Shown: positions 26,666-34,752 of the stretch, piece by piece | Position numbering within the stretch: the stretch's first letter is position 1 | Layout: every line of letters begins with the position of its first letter | Source of the DNA: Nocardia macrotermitis | GTDB lineage: Bacteria > Actinomycetota > Actinomycetes > Mycobacteriales > Mycobacteriaceae | Length of the DNA: 64,000 nucleotides | Reading direction: 5' to 3' | Assembly: GCF_009604405.1 (NCBI RefSeq) | Contig: NZ_WEGK01000003.1 | Span: 434,001-498,000, forward strand | Notes under the pieces: model-generated | The model's database searches: none | What the model saw: only the letters and a program-made list of their open reading frames with translations | Told to the model about the DNA's origin: nothing | Program-made: the position numbers and the translations under genes

Positions 26666-27058
26666 ATGACGCTGCTACGAGAGGCAATCGGAGACAGTTT
26701 GCGGCGTGCTCGGATCGCCCAGAGCCGGACCCTGCGGGAGGTGTCGACCTCGGCCCGGGTGAGTCTGGGCTATCTGTCCGAGGTGGAGCGCGGCCGCAAG
26801 GAGGCGTCCAGCGAACTGCTGGCGGCCATCTGCCAGGCCCTGGACGTGCCGTTGTCCGAGGTGCTGTCCGATGTGAGCATCACGATGGCCGAACAGGATT
26901 TCGCCGCCGGACGGGCCCAGCGCGAACCGGCGCTGCCCGAGCGCGCCGCCGCACCGGCCGCGCCCGCGCCGTCGGCCTTCGCCCGGATTCCTGGGGAGAC
27001 CAGGATCGTCATTCCCGCGCCCACCGCCGACAAGCTGGTACTCGTCCAGGCGAACTGA
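26666..27058 (+). CDS. clgR: ClgR transcriptional regulator
   Basis: 130 aa. XRE-type HTH at about residues 5-65 ([40 protein letters not shown]), an Ala/Pro linker and the short C-terminal tail ending VLVQAN. In mycobacteria and corynebacteria ClgR activates clp proteases and the psp envelope-stress genes, and its own stability depends on Clp. Gene order clgR-pspA-pspM supports the assignment. AGGAG is well placed before the ATG. Confidence 0.94.
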   Translation: MTLLREAIGDSLRRARIAQSRTLREVSTSARVSLGYLSEVERGRKEASSELLAAICQALDVPLSEVLSDVSITMAEQDFAAGRAQREPALPERAAAPAAPAPSAFARIPGETRIVIPAPTADKLVLVQAN

Positions 27059-27152
27059 CGCGGGAAAGATTTTCGACCGGTAAAGGTATGTGATCGGTAT
27101 CGGCGAGGCTGTGCGACGGAACGGAAACGGATAGATTCTCTAGTGGGCTTCG

Positions 27153-27181
27153 GTCCCGGGCGAGTTTCGCTCGCCCGGGAC
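27153..27181 (+). terminator. perfect 12-bp hairpin between clgR and pspA
   Basis: GTCCCGGGCGAG-TTTCG-CTCGCCCGGGAC is a perfect GC-rich stem of 12 bp with a 5-nt loop. There is no T-run, so it may slow or partly stop transcription, or protect an mRNA end, rather than act as a classical terminator. The ribosome site of pspA is about 80 bp further on. Confidence 0.55.
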
Positions 27182-27279
27182 ACCGGGCATATGGAGGATA
27201 GGTACCACAGGGGTGCGTGACGGTCGCGCACTACAGTCGCGTGGGAGCGCGGCGCGTCAGATGGAGGCGGGATCAATCG

Positions 27280-28107
27280 ATGGCTAATCCGTTCGTCAAG
27301 GCCTGGAAGTACCTGATGGCCCTCTTCGATTCCAAGATCGAGGAGCACGCGGATCCGAAGGTACAGATCCAGCAGGCCATCGAGGAGGCGCAGCGGCAAC
27401 ACCAGGCGCTGTCGCAGCAGGCCGCGTCGGTGATCGGTAATCAGCGTCAGCTGGAGATGAAGCTGAACCGTCAGCTGGACGAGGTGGAGAAGCTCAACTC
27501 CAACGCTCGCCAGGCGGTCATGCTCGCGGATCAGGCCGCTACGGCCGGTGACACCGACAAGGCGATCCAGTACACCAACGCGGCCGAGGCATTCGCCGCG
27601 CAGCTGGTCACCGCCGAGCAGTCGGTCGAGGATCTGAAGGTGCTGCACGACCAGTCGTTGCAGGCGGCCGCGCAGGCCAAGAAGGCCGTCGAGCAGAACG
27701 CGATGCTGTTGCAGCAGAAGGTCGCCGAGCGCACCAAGCTGCTCAGCCAGCTCGAGCAGGCCAAGATGCAGGAGCAGGTGTCCGCATCGTTGCAGTCGAT
27801 GGACTCGACGCTGGCCACCCCGGGCAGCACGCCGAGCCTGGACGCGGTGCGCGAGAAGATCGAGCGCCGGTACGCCAACGCGCTGGGCGCCGCGGAGCTG
27901 GCCGGTAACTCGGTGCAGGGCCGCATGATGGAGGTGCAGCAGGCCAGCGTGCAGATGGCCGGGCACAGCCGCCTCGAGCAGATCCGCGCCTCGATGCGCG
28001 GTGATTCGCTCACCGCCGGTGACGCCACCCCGCAGGTGACCGCCCCGGCCCCGAATCCGGCCGCGGCGCAGCCGCAGGTGAACCCGGGTCAGGCCGCGCA
28101 GCAGTAG
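27280..28107 (+). CDS. pspA: PspA/IM30 family envelope-stress protein (35-kDa antigen homologue)
   Basis: 275 aa, almost wholly alpha-helical coiled coil: [34 protein letters not shown] at the start, then long Gln/Ala/Glu heptads to about residue 235 and a Pro/Ala/Gln tail. Members bind and stabilise stressed membranes and interact with ClgR-controlled partners. Start ATG 27280 was chosen because the conserved MANPFVK begins there and GGAGG lies upstream. Confidence 0.94.
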   Translation: MANPFVKAWKYLMALFDSKIEEHADPKVQIQQAIEEAQRQHQALSQQAASVIGNQRQLEMKLNRQLDEVEKLNSNARQAVMLADQAATAGDTDKAIQYTNAAEAFAAQLVTAEQSVEDLKVLHDQSLQAAAQAKKAVEQNAMLLQQKVAERTKLLSQLEQAKMQEQVSASLQSMDSTLATPGSTPSLDAVREKIERRYANALGAAELAGNSVQGRMMEVQQASVQMAGHSRLEQIRASMRGDSLTAGDATPQVTAPAPNPAAAQPQVNPGQAAQQ

Positions 28108-28157
28108 TCCGTGCGGCGGTTGCCGCGAGTTCGAGAACAGTTCGAAAGGCATCGAGG

Positions 28158-29057
28158 ATGGGGAGATCGCAGGCCGCCGACGAGCCTGCGACGGGCCGTG
28201 CCCGCCCGTCCGCGATGCGCTCTCGGGTGGCACGAGAAGTGTTGTCGCAGTCCGGAATCGAGCCCGAACAGCTCGACCGGGCGCGACGACTGCCCGACAC
28301 CCTGCGGGAGGCGGGGGAGACCGCGATGCACGCCGTGCGCGCCTGGGCCGATCCGCGGGAGCGGGAGTTGCGGCGGCGTCGGCGCGCGCGGCGACGCAGT
28401 CTGCGGTGGAGCGCCGCCTCCGGAATCACGGCACTGGGTGCGGCCGGGCTGGCGATCGCCTCCGCACCCGCCTGGGCGGTGATCGTGCTGGGCAGTGGTG
28501 CGGCGGCGCTGGTGACCGGAGCCGCGGTCAGCACCCGCAGTTATCTGCATCTTCGTCGAAATCCCTTGCCGCAGGCCGCATTCGTGCCGCGTCGCCTGCC
28601 GCCGGTCCGGTCGGCGGCGCGGGCGCCGATCGCTCGTCTGGTGCGCGCCGAGGCCGCGTTGCACGCGTTGAGCGCGCGCATCTCGCAGGGTGGCCGGATG
28701 CCCGCGGCGGATCTCACCGATACCGTCGAGACCGCTGCCTCCTGCGCTGCGGCACTACATGCTCTGGCCGCCGATACCGTGGCCATGGAGAAGACGGCAG
28801 CTGTTGTGGGACAAAGTGATTCGATCCCGGGCCTGGACCTGTCCGGGCAGGTGCGGGTGGTGGTCGCCCGGCTCGACTCGGGCGTCGTCGAATACGAGGC
28901 CCTGGTCGCCGCCGCGGGCCGCATTCTCGCGGTCCCCGAATCCGCCGCGCTGCCCTCCGAAATCGATTGGGCCCTGGTGCATCTCCGCGAATCCGCCGAT
29001 CGCCTGGACGGCTGGGCGCAGGCGCTGACCGAGCTCGCCGACAGCCGGTTCCGCTGA
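28158..29057 (+). CDS. pspM: phage-shock membrane protein PspM-like
   Basis: 299 aa. A basic N-terminal region (RRRRRARRRSLRW) leads into two adjacent hydrophobic segments at about residues 88-130, followed by a helical cytoplasmic-type region. Position directly after pspA and general layout match mycobacterial Rv2743c (PspM), which links PspA to the membrane. The sequence itself carries no catalytic motif. Confidence 0.8.
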   Translation: MGRSQAADEPATGRARPSAMRSRVAREVLSQSGIEPEQLDRARRLPDTLREAGETAMHAVRAWADPRERELRRRRRARRRSLRWSAASGITALGAAGLAIASAPAWAVIVLGSGAAALVTGAAVSTRSYLHLRRNPLPQAAFVPRRLPPVRSAARAPIARLVRAEAALHALSARISQGGRMPAADLTDTVETAASCAAALHALAADTVAMEKTAAVVGQSDSIPGLDLSGQVRVVVARLDSGVVEYEALVAAAGRILAVPESAALPSEIDWALVHLRESADRLDGWAQALTELADSRFR

Positions 29058-29153
29058 CCTCGGTTCGGAAATCCGGCGTGATCACCGGGAATTGCGGGGT
29101 CATTCCGGGTAGGGTCTGCGGCCATCGCTGTCGTCGACGATAGGAGTGGATTC

Positions 29154-29417
29154 ATGCGTGTCAGGCGAATGACTGCCGGGGTGGTTGCGATTACCGGGTT
29201 CGCGGTGCTGGGTGGGGTGGTGGGTGCGGCCGGTGCCGGTGCGCGTCCGGTCATCGCGCAGCAGCAGTACACCTGCACCGGGACGGATTGGGCGGGGAAA
29301 GCGTTGCCGGCGCTCACTTTTCAGATTCCCGGTAGTGCGTACCAGGCGGCGCATCGGGCGCAGACAACGTGGGGTGGGGTGGCGAAGTTCTCCTCAATCG
29401 TCTGTCAGTCGAGTTGA
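29154..29417 (+). CDS. small secreted protein of unknown function
   Basis: 87 aa. A clear Sec signal peptide (RVRRM, hydrophobic GVVAITGFAVLGGVVGA, cleavage near AGARP at about 33) leaves a mature protein of about 55 residues with two cysteines (YTCTG, IVCQSS) that could form a disulphide. No family recognised. A GATAGGAG precedes the ATG at good spacing. Confidence 0.65.
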   Translation: MRVRRMTAGVVAITGFAVLGGVVGAAGAGARPVIAQQQYTCTGTDWAGKALPALTFQIPGSAYQAAHRAQTTWGGVAKFSSIVCQSS

Positions 29418-29518
29418 GTGTCAGCAGGTTAGGCTAAGCTTCGCGAGTAGGCCGCTGATCGGTTGCGAGACCGGAATTTCGGTGTGCGGGTGGGAATTCG
29501 TGGGGAAGAAGGACTGAC

Positions 29519-30421
29519 GTGGTGCGAGAGAGTGGATCGGGGAGTTCCGCCGGGCATACCCAGGGAGAGAGCGTGTGGGTGCCGACGCCGGATGGGCGGC
29601 GGCTACACACGATGGTGTTGGCCGGGCCCGGGGATTCGGAGATGCCGACGGTCGTCTTCGAATCGGGGGCCGCGGTGAACCGGTCGATGTGGGCGCTGGT
29701 GCAGCCGCTGGTCGGGGAGTGGGCGCGGGCGATCGTGTACGACCGGTCCGGGTACGGGCGCAGTGCCCCGGATCCGGAGTCGCGGACGCTCGCCAGAATG
29801 GCCGCGGATCTCGGCGCCGTTCTGGACCATTTCGGGCCGGGGCCGTATGTGCTGGTCGGGCACAGTGCGGGTGGTCCGATCGTGCGCACGACGGCGGCCG
29901 CGAACCCGGAGCGGATCGTGGGCCTGGTGCTGGTCGACCCGACCGAGGAGGGGCAGGATGTGCTGTTCCATCCCGTCGTGCGGCGGTTGGAGAGGGTGGC
30001 GTTGGCGGCGCTGCGGTTGGGTGCGCGGCTGCGGGTGCTGCCGTGGTTCTATCGCTCGACCGTCACGCCGTTGCCCCCGGACGCGCGGCAGGATATGCGG
30101 CGTGAGGGATTCACGCTCCAGGCGATGCGGACGTTCACCGCGCAGCAGCGCACGAATCTCGACGAACTCGCCGAATATCGGGATGCTCCACCGGATTTGG
30201 GTGAGCTGCCCCTCACGGTGATCTCGGGTGGTCGCGGGGGTAACGGTGTGCCTCGTTCGCAACGTCCGGTGCTCAACGCCCTGCACGCTCAGCGCGCGGC
30301 GCGTTCGTCGAACGGACGTCACGTGGTCGCAGCGCGCTCCCACCACTACGTGCTGCTCTGCGAGCCCGAGCTGGTCGCCGACGAGATCCACCACCTGGTC
30401 GAGGCCGCCGCGCACCGCTGA
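29519..30421 (+). CDS. alpha/beta hydrolase
   Basis: 300 aa from GTG 29519 with AAGGA 5 nt upstream. Alpha/beta-hydrolase fold: VVFESGAAVNRSMWALV (oxyanion strand), YDRSGYGRSAPD, the nucleophile elbow GHSAGG near residue 117, and a C-terminal His in SHHYVLLCEPE. Substrate unknown; related proteins are annotated as esterases or epoxide hydrolases. Separate from its neighbours. Confidence 0.85.
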   Translation: MVRESGSGSSAGHTQGESVWVPTPDGRRLHTMVLAGPGDSEMPTVVFESGAAVNRSMWALVQPLVGEWARAIVYDRSGYGRSAPDPESRTLARMAADLGAVLDHFGPGPYVLVGHSAGGPIVRTTAAANPERIVGLVLVDPTEEGQDVLFHPVVRRLERVALAALRLGARLRVLPWFYRSTVTPLPPDARQDMRREGFTLQAMRTFTAQQRTNLDELAEYRDAPPDLGELPLTVISGGRGGNGVPRSQRPVLNALHAQRAARSSNGRHVVAARSHHYVLLCEPELVADEIHHLVEAAAHR

Positions 30422-30644
30422 GCGGGTGTCCGCAGTGGGCGGGCGCGGGTACCGTGGAAGGTGCGGTCCGACGGGTGGGGGTCCTCGGGAACTACCCTGA
30501 TTTAACCCTGATATCGGGGTTGACGTGGTGATTTTCCCCGGCGGGATCGGCAGTATGGAAGGTGTCGGATCACGCAGGGAGCCCTACTTTCCGGCCTCAA
30601 CGGCCGGACTCCATTGCGGGCGGGCGGCGGGAGGAATGGAGCAA

Positions 30645-30821
30645 ATGAGCATGTTCTGGAAGATCCTGGGCGTGGTCGCAGTCGTGTGGCTGGCGTTGAT
30701 GGTGGTGGGCGCGCTGGTGAAGGCGCTGTTCCCGATCCTGATGATCAGCCTCGTCGTATTCGGGCTGTACCTGCTGTACAAGGCGGTATCGGGCTCGAAA
30801 TCGACGGTCGACAAGCTGTAG
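30645..30821 (+). CDS. small hydrophobic membrane protein, 58 aa
   Basis: The chain is nearly all membrane segment (ILGVVAVVWLALMVVGALV, then LFPILMISLVVFGLYLLYKAV) with a short polar tail ending STVDKL. GGGAGGAATGGAG lies just upstream; ATG 30645 has the better spacing, with ATG 30651 as an alternative. Two short helices with a KALFP turn suggest a hairpin in the membrane. No function known. Confidence 0.65.
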   Translation: MSMFWKILGVVAVVWLALMVVGALVKALFPILMISLVVFGLYLLYKAVSGSKSTVDKL

Positions 30822-30894
30822 ACCGCGTCGCGAGGGCCGCCCGGGAATTCGTTCCGGGCGGCCCGTTCGCATGCGCGGTGCTTCAATGGGACCC

Positions 30895-31605
30895 ATGGAA
30901 CAGGTACCCGAGGACTGGCAGACCGGACTCGTCATCGCCGCGCATCCCGGCGACATCGAGTACGAAGCCGCGGCCGCGGTGCATCGATGGACCATGCAGG
31001 GCAAGCGGATCCGCTATGTGCTGGCGAGTCGCGGCGAGGCGGGGATCGCGGGACTACCCCCGGCGCAGACCGGTCCGCTGCGGGAGAAAGAGGAGGTCGC
31101 CGCGGCGAAGGCGGTCGGGGTGTACGACGTGGAATTCCTCGACTACCCGGACGGCCGGATCGAGGAGAGCCTCGCGCTGCGCCGGGATCTGGCGCGGGCG
31201 ATCCGGCGGCATCGCCCTGAGATGGTCGTACTGTTCGACTTCCGCGACACCTGGGCGCCCGGGCGGGCCAACAGCGCCGATCACCGCGCGGTCGGGCGGG
31301 CCGCGCTGGACGCGATCGCCGATGCGGCCAACGAGTGGATCTTTACGGAGTTGAGCGGTCTGCCGATCTGGACGGCGCGGTGGGCGGCGGTGACCGGACA
31401 GGCCGCCACGCACGCCGTCGACGTCACCGATTCGATCGCGGCCGCGACGGAAGCCGTTCTGGCGCATAGTCGTTATCTCGCGGCGCTGGGGCCGGCGCCG
31501 GTTGCGGTGCGGGCGCGGGAGATCGTCGAGAACGCCACGGCGGCGGTCGACGGGTTCGCGGCCGAGCGGGCGACCGGGTTCGAGCTGTTCTACATTCGGG
31601 GCTGA
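30895..31605 (+). CDS. PIG-L/LmbE family deacetylase-like protein
   Basis: 236 aa. PIG-L fold with the zinc motif region IAAHPGDIEYEAA near residue 18 and a distal NSADHRAVG near 130. Canonical members such as MshB read HPDDE; here the first Asp, the catalytic base, is Gly while the His and second Asp ligands remain. Known members deacetylate N-acetylglucosaminyl conjugates (mycothiol, lincomycin and PI pathways). The change may alter or abolish the reaction. Confidence 0.82.
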   Translation: MEQVPEDWQTGLVIAAHPGDIEYEAAAAVHRWTMQGKRIRYVLASRGEAGIAGLPPAQTGPLREKEEVAAAKAVGVYDVEFLDYPDGRIEESLALRRDLARAIRRHRPEMVVLFDFRDTWAPGRANSADHRAVGRAALDAIADAANEWIFTELSGLPIWTARWAAVTGQAATHAVDVTDSIAAATEAVLAHSRYLAALGPAPVAVRAREIVENATAAVDGFAAERATGFELFYIRG

Positions 31606-31633
31606 ATTGCGCTGTGGCCGTGGCTGATTCGCG

Positions 31634-32368
31634 CTACGTCTGTTGCTGCGCCGCCGCGACCCGTTCGATCACCGGACGCCAGAATTCCAGAGGCGCCACG
31701 GCGAGTCCGACGATCTTGCCCGCATCGTCGGCCCGGCGCAGGGTGAGTGCGGCGGTGAAATCCGGATCGGCTTCGAATGCGGTGGCTTCGGCGGGTGTCA
31801 TCGGGCCGCCCTGAGTGACCAGGGTGCGTCTGCTCGAGTCGGACAGTGTCGCGGTGTGGTGCGAATCCGTCGCTGCCAGATAGCGTTTCGCGACGACGTG
31901 CAGTTCGACCAGTCGCGCCACATGCTCACCGAGCAGCCCACGCACCGCGTCCGCGCCGGTCCGGCCGTGTCCGGCGTCGTCACCGGGAACCAGCAGGTGG
32001 CCGATATCGTGCACCAAACCCGCGACCTGGAGTTCCTCGTCCTCGGGATGATCGCGCCGCAACAGCTCCGCGCACTGCCGATCATGATCGAGAATATCCA
32101 CCGGATCACCGCTGCGATCGGGCATATCCCAGGCATTCGCGCAGGTCGCGAGCAGGAACATCAGTTCGTCCACGGATTCGGGCGCGGGTAGTGCGGCCCG
32201 TTGTTCGTGCGTCGCGTCGCGCATGGGTCGTGCTGCGTGCTGCTCGCTCATGGTGCCGGGCATGCGGTGTGTGGTTCGCTGCTCGCTCATAGTGCCAGGC
32301 GTGGGGTGCGTTGGGTTCTGCTCACGCATTGTGGTGGGCGCGCGGCGTGTGGTGTCCTGCTCGCTCAC
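31634..32368 (-). CDS. HD-domain phosphohydrolase-like protein with repeat N-terminus
   Basis: 244 aa from GTG 32368, preceded by GAGGAGAACC. Residues 1-65 are five 13-residue repeats, each beginning (V/M/T)-x-EQ. The rest is an HD domain: ILDHDRQCAELLRR, GLVHDIGHLLVPG (HD pair), VARLVELHVVAKRYL and a C-terminal FWRPVIERVAA. It resembles the small HD oxygenase/phosphohydrolase group (PhnZ-like), but the substrate is unknown. The glycosyltransferase at 32510 is divergent. Shorter starts inside the repeats (MSEQ at 32290 and 32251) are possible. Confidence 0.75.
   Translation of the reverse strand: MSEQDTTRRAPTTMREQNPTHPTPGTMSEQRTTHRMPGTMSEQHAARPMRDATHEQRAALPAPESVDELMFLLATCANAWDMPDRSGDPVDILDHDRQCAELLRRDHPEDEELQVAGLVHDIGHLLVPGDDAGHGRTGADAVRGLLGEHVARLVELHVVAKRYLAATDSHHTATLSDSSRRTLVTQGGPMTPAEATAFEADPDFTAALTLRRADDAGKIVGLAVAPLEFWRPVIERVAAAQQQT
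32174..32368 (-). repeat. five in-frame 39-bp repeats encoding 13-aa units
   Basis: Units start at 32368, 32329, 32290, 32251 and 32212 on the minus strand and encode VSEQ, MREQ, MSEQ, MSEQ and THEQ at the same place in each 13-residue block. Units 2-4 are closest (PGT-MSEQ junctions). Tandem growth of the gene's own start region is the simplest origin; three units keep an ATG. Confidence 0.85.
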
Positions 32369-32509
32369 GGTTCTCCTCGCCTCGGTGTTTGTCATGGTAG
32401 CCAGCGGACGTGCTTGGTTGCTGTGTGTAGCAGCATCATCGAGGGCGGTGCGGGGGTGGGGTGGGGCCGGGCGCCTGCGGGGGTTGCGGGGGTGTGGCAG
32501 GGTGGGTGG

Positions 32510-33673
32510 ATGCGAGTTGCTGTGGTCGCGGGACCGGATCCGGGGCATGCGTTTCCGGCGATCGCGTTGTGTCTGCGGTTGCTGGCGGCGGGGGATGAGC
32601 CGGTGCTGTTCACCGGGCCGCGCTGGCTGGATGTGGCGCGGGCGACGGGGATCGGGGTGCGGCGGCTCAAGGGGCTCGCGCCGCGGCCGCAGGACGACGA
32701 GCTCGATGCCGGAGCGCGCATTCACGAACGCGCCGCGCACATTTCCACCGAGATCCTGCCCGAACTCGGGGCGATGCTGCCGGAACTGGTCGTCTCCGAT
32801 GTGCTGACCGTCGGCGGCGGGATGGCGGCCGAACGGATCGGGGTGCCGTGGGTGGAGCTGTCCCCGCATCCGCTGTATCTGCCGTCGAAAGCGTTGCCGC
32901 CCATCGGAAGTGGGCTCGCGCCGGGGGAGGGCTGGCGCGGGCGGGCACGGGATGCGGTGCTGCGCGGGATGACCGGGCGCGCGATCGCGCGCGGGGACCG
33001 TCAGCGGGCGGCCGCGCGCGCGAGTGTCGGTCTGCCCGAACAGGATCCGGGTCCGGCCGCCCGGCTGATCGCCACCCTGCCCGCGCTCGAGGTGCCGCGA
33101 CCCGATTGGCCGGACGAGGCGCACGTGATCGGGCCGCTGCTGTGGGAGCCGACCACCGAGACGCTGCCGCTGCCGCCCGGGGACGATCCGCTGGTCGTGG
33201 TCGCGCCCTCGACCGCGCAGACGGGTGTGTCCGGGATGGCGTCGACGGTGCTCGAGGCGCTGGACGGGGTGGGTGTGCGGGTCGCGGTGTCGACCCTGGA
33301 TACGCCGCCCGCGGACCTGCCGCCGTGGGCCACCGCCGGACTCGGACGGCAGGACGAACTGCTCCGGCACGCCGCGGTCGTGGTCGGTGGCGGCGGGCAC
33401 GGTCTGCTCGCGAAATCGCTGCTGGCCGGTGTGCCGATCGTGACTGTCCCGGGCGGCGGGGATCAGTGGGAACTGGCCAATCGTGCTGTGCGCCAAGGGG
33501 TTTCGCTGCTGGTGCGGCCGTTCACCGTCGAGGCCGCGCGGTCCGCGGTCCGCACGGTCCTGGCCGAGCCGTCCTTCACCACCGCCGCGCGGGCCGCCGC
33601 CGCGAGCGCCGCCGAGGTCGACGATCCGGTCGAGATCTGCCATCGCGTCTTGGACCGCGCCCGCTTCCGCTGA
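32510..33673 (+). CDS. UGT/glycosyltransferase-family 28-like protein
   Basis: 387 aa. GT-B fold: VAVVAGPDPGHAFPAIALCLRLLAAGDEPVLFTG at the N-terminus and the C-terminal nucleotide-sugar site HAAVVVGGGGHGLLAKSLLAGVPIVTVPGGGDQWELANRAV, here given in part only as family evidence of the MGT/UGT type. Position next to DUF3046 matches mycobacterial Rv2739c. Acceptor unknown. Weak ribosome site at ATG 32510. Confidence 0.85.
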   Translation: MRVAVVAGPDPGHAFPAIALCLRLLAAGDEPVLFTGPRWLDVARATGIGVRRLKGLAPRPQDDELDAGARIHERAAHISTEILPELGAMLPELVVSDVLTVGGGMAAERIGVPWVELSPHPLYLPSKALPPIGSGLAPGEGWRGRARDAVLRGMTGRAIARGDRQRAAARASVGLPEQDPGPAARLIATLPALEVPRPDWPDEAHVIGPLLWEPTTETLPLPPGDDPLVVVAPSTAQTGVSGMASTVLEALDGVGVRVAVSTLDTPPADLPPWATAGLGRQDELLRHAAVVVGGGGHGLLAKSLLAGVPIVTVPGGGDQWELANRAVRQGVSLLVRPFTVEAARSAVRTVLAEPSFTTAARAAAASAAEVDDPVEICHRVLDRARFR

Positions 33674-33696
33674 GCACGACCTGTAGCCTCGACACG

Positions 33697-33891
33697 GTGC
33701 GGTTGACGGAATTCCAGGAACTGTTGCATACCGAGTTCGGGGTGTCCCGCGGCGACGTCCTGCTATCCGATCACGTATTACCCGCCATGGGCGGCCGCAC
33801 CGGCGCACAGGCCATCGAGGACGGCGTCGACCCGCGCGACGTGTGGCGCGCGCTCTGCGGAGAATTCGACGTCCCCCGCGGTCGCTGGTAG
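33697..33891 (+). CDS. DUF3046 family small protein
   Basis: 64 aa from GTG 33697. RLTEFQELLHTEFG...DHVLPAMGGRTGAQAIEDG...VWRALCGEFDVP is the full DUF3046 pattern (Rv2738c). In most Corynebacteriales and related actinobacteria this gene lies just before recA; here recA is absent and a long intergenic region and the mce operon follow. Function unknown. Confidence 0.92.
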   Translation: MRLTEFQELLHTEFGVSRGDVLLSDHVLPAMGGRTGAQAIEDGVDPRDVWRALCGEFDVPRGRW

Positions 33892-34374
33892 TACTCCCCG
33901 CTGTTTCCCGCTGGGTCGAGGCTCACGAGTGTCTCGATCCGAACCCTCCGGGCATGGATGACGTAGTCACCCCTGTCGATCTGCTTCGAATGATGACGGC
34001 TGTCCGGTCCGGACGGTAACTCCCGCGCGGATCCGAGCGGCATTCGGGCGGATTTGATCGAACGTGGGGTGGGCCGGGGTCCGGGGGCGGATCATCGTCG
34101 GCGGAGATGGCTGTCCGTACAGGTGTCGGTTATGCATTTCCGGCATTACTCGGCGGCTATGGGTGATGTTGCTGTGCCGGGTTCGGTGGTGCGTGGGGTG
34201 GCGGGGTGTGTGGTCGGTTCCGGTGGCGGACAAGCGGTTCCGGTGTGGGCGTGTGGCGAGCCCGGAAGGGCAGATCAGCGGGCGACCGAGGGGTTGCCGG
34301 AGGCGGTTTCGGGCTGCTCACGGACTTGGCCGGAATCGAAGTGAAAATGGAGCTTCCGCCAGACGGAAATGCTA
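33892..34374. other. intergenic region with no supported gene
   Basis: Nothing convincing is encoded between DUF3046 and the mce regulatory region. Short open frames here have no ribosome site, no domain-like pattern and skewed composition. Purine-rich, GGTG-rich stretches from 34130 to 34330 suggest decayed sequence. Confidence 0.5.
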
Positions 34375-34538
34375 CTCTCGTCACTTGACAGATCAGGAGA
34401 ACGTGCATGTTTGGTACTGGAAGTGCACGCCGGGGCGTCGATCGGGGGTTGTCGGGTGAAGTTCGAGGGTGTTGCCCGGGCCGGAATGTTGCTACAGTAA
34501 CTGTGTTACGGAGGTAACATTCTCGCCTGAGGAGAATG
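34375..34538 (+). promoter_or_regulatory. mce operon control region with several inverted repeats
   Basis: In order: a weak GGAAAT-GCT-ACTCTC copy of the regulon motif at 34375-34389; ACAGT-A-ACTGT at 34494-34504; TGTTAC-GGAG-GTAACA at 34504-34519; and CATTCTC-N7-GAGAATG at 34518-34538, a perfect 7-bp repeat using the same ATTCTC/GAGAAT half-sites in opposite order. The last three overlap or abut, as in a promoter bound by more than one dimer. Confidence 0.6.
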
Positions 34539-34557
34539 ACGCTTCCTACTCCAGGAG

Positions 34558-34596
34558 GAGGCGGACGCCGGGGTAACCCCCCGACGGATCCGCCTC
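34558..34596 (+). promoter_or_regulatory. leader hairpin in the mce mRNA
   Basis: GAGGCGGA (34558-34565) pairs perfectly with TCCGCCTC (34589-34596), and inside it GGGG-TAA-CCCC can form a second stem. It lies in the long 5' leader, about 110 nt before the leader ORF. It could be an RNA control element or a stability structure. Confidence 0.45.
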
Positions 34597-34707
34597 ACCG
34601 ATGCCGGGCCAGCGCACAGCCCCGTGCTGCCCGAGCGCTCGGCATGCTGCGTCGGTCGCGCAACTCGCGGTTGCGGCATGGAAGTACGCCGGATCAGGGA
34701 GGAATCG

Positions 34708-34752
34708 ATGACCGACAGTGCCGAACCCGTAGCAAGTGAAGTGAGGCCGTGA
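34708..34752 (+). CDS. 14-aa leader ORF coupled to yrbEA
   Basis: ATG 34708 has GGGAGGA with 5-nt spacing and encodes 14 codons (TDSAEPVASEVRP after Met) ending in TGA, whose last base starts the ATG of yrbEA (TGATG). The yrbEA start has no ribosome site of its own, so its translation probably depends on this ORF. Very small; coding by position and signals only. Confidence 0.5.
   Translation: MTDSAEPVASEVRP

Noticed and set aside
31634-33808. 724-codon extended version of the HD-domain gene
   Set aside because: The upstream part is the antisense of the glycosyltransferase; GTG 32368 has a strong ribosome site.
33892-34374. Small proteins in the purine-rich gap
   Set aside because: No ribosome sites, repetitive Gly/Val/Arg content, no homology-like pattern.
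34396-34506. 36-codon ORF starting ATG 34396 behind AGGAGA
   Set aside because: It runs through the mce operator palindromes and ends in them; composition is random. Possible but unsupported.
34375-34538. KstR or KstR2 box at the mce promoter
   Set aside because: The TAGAAC/GTTCTA and related patterns are not present; the half-sites are ATTCTC/GAGAAT.
34536-34739. 67-codon frame in the mce leader
   Set aside because: No spacing for its ribosome site and it overlaps the leader hairpin and the better micro-ORF.
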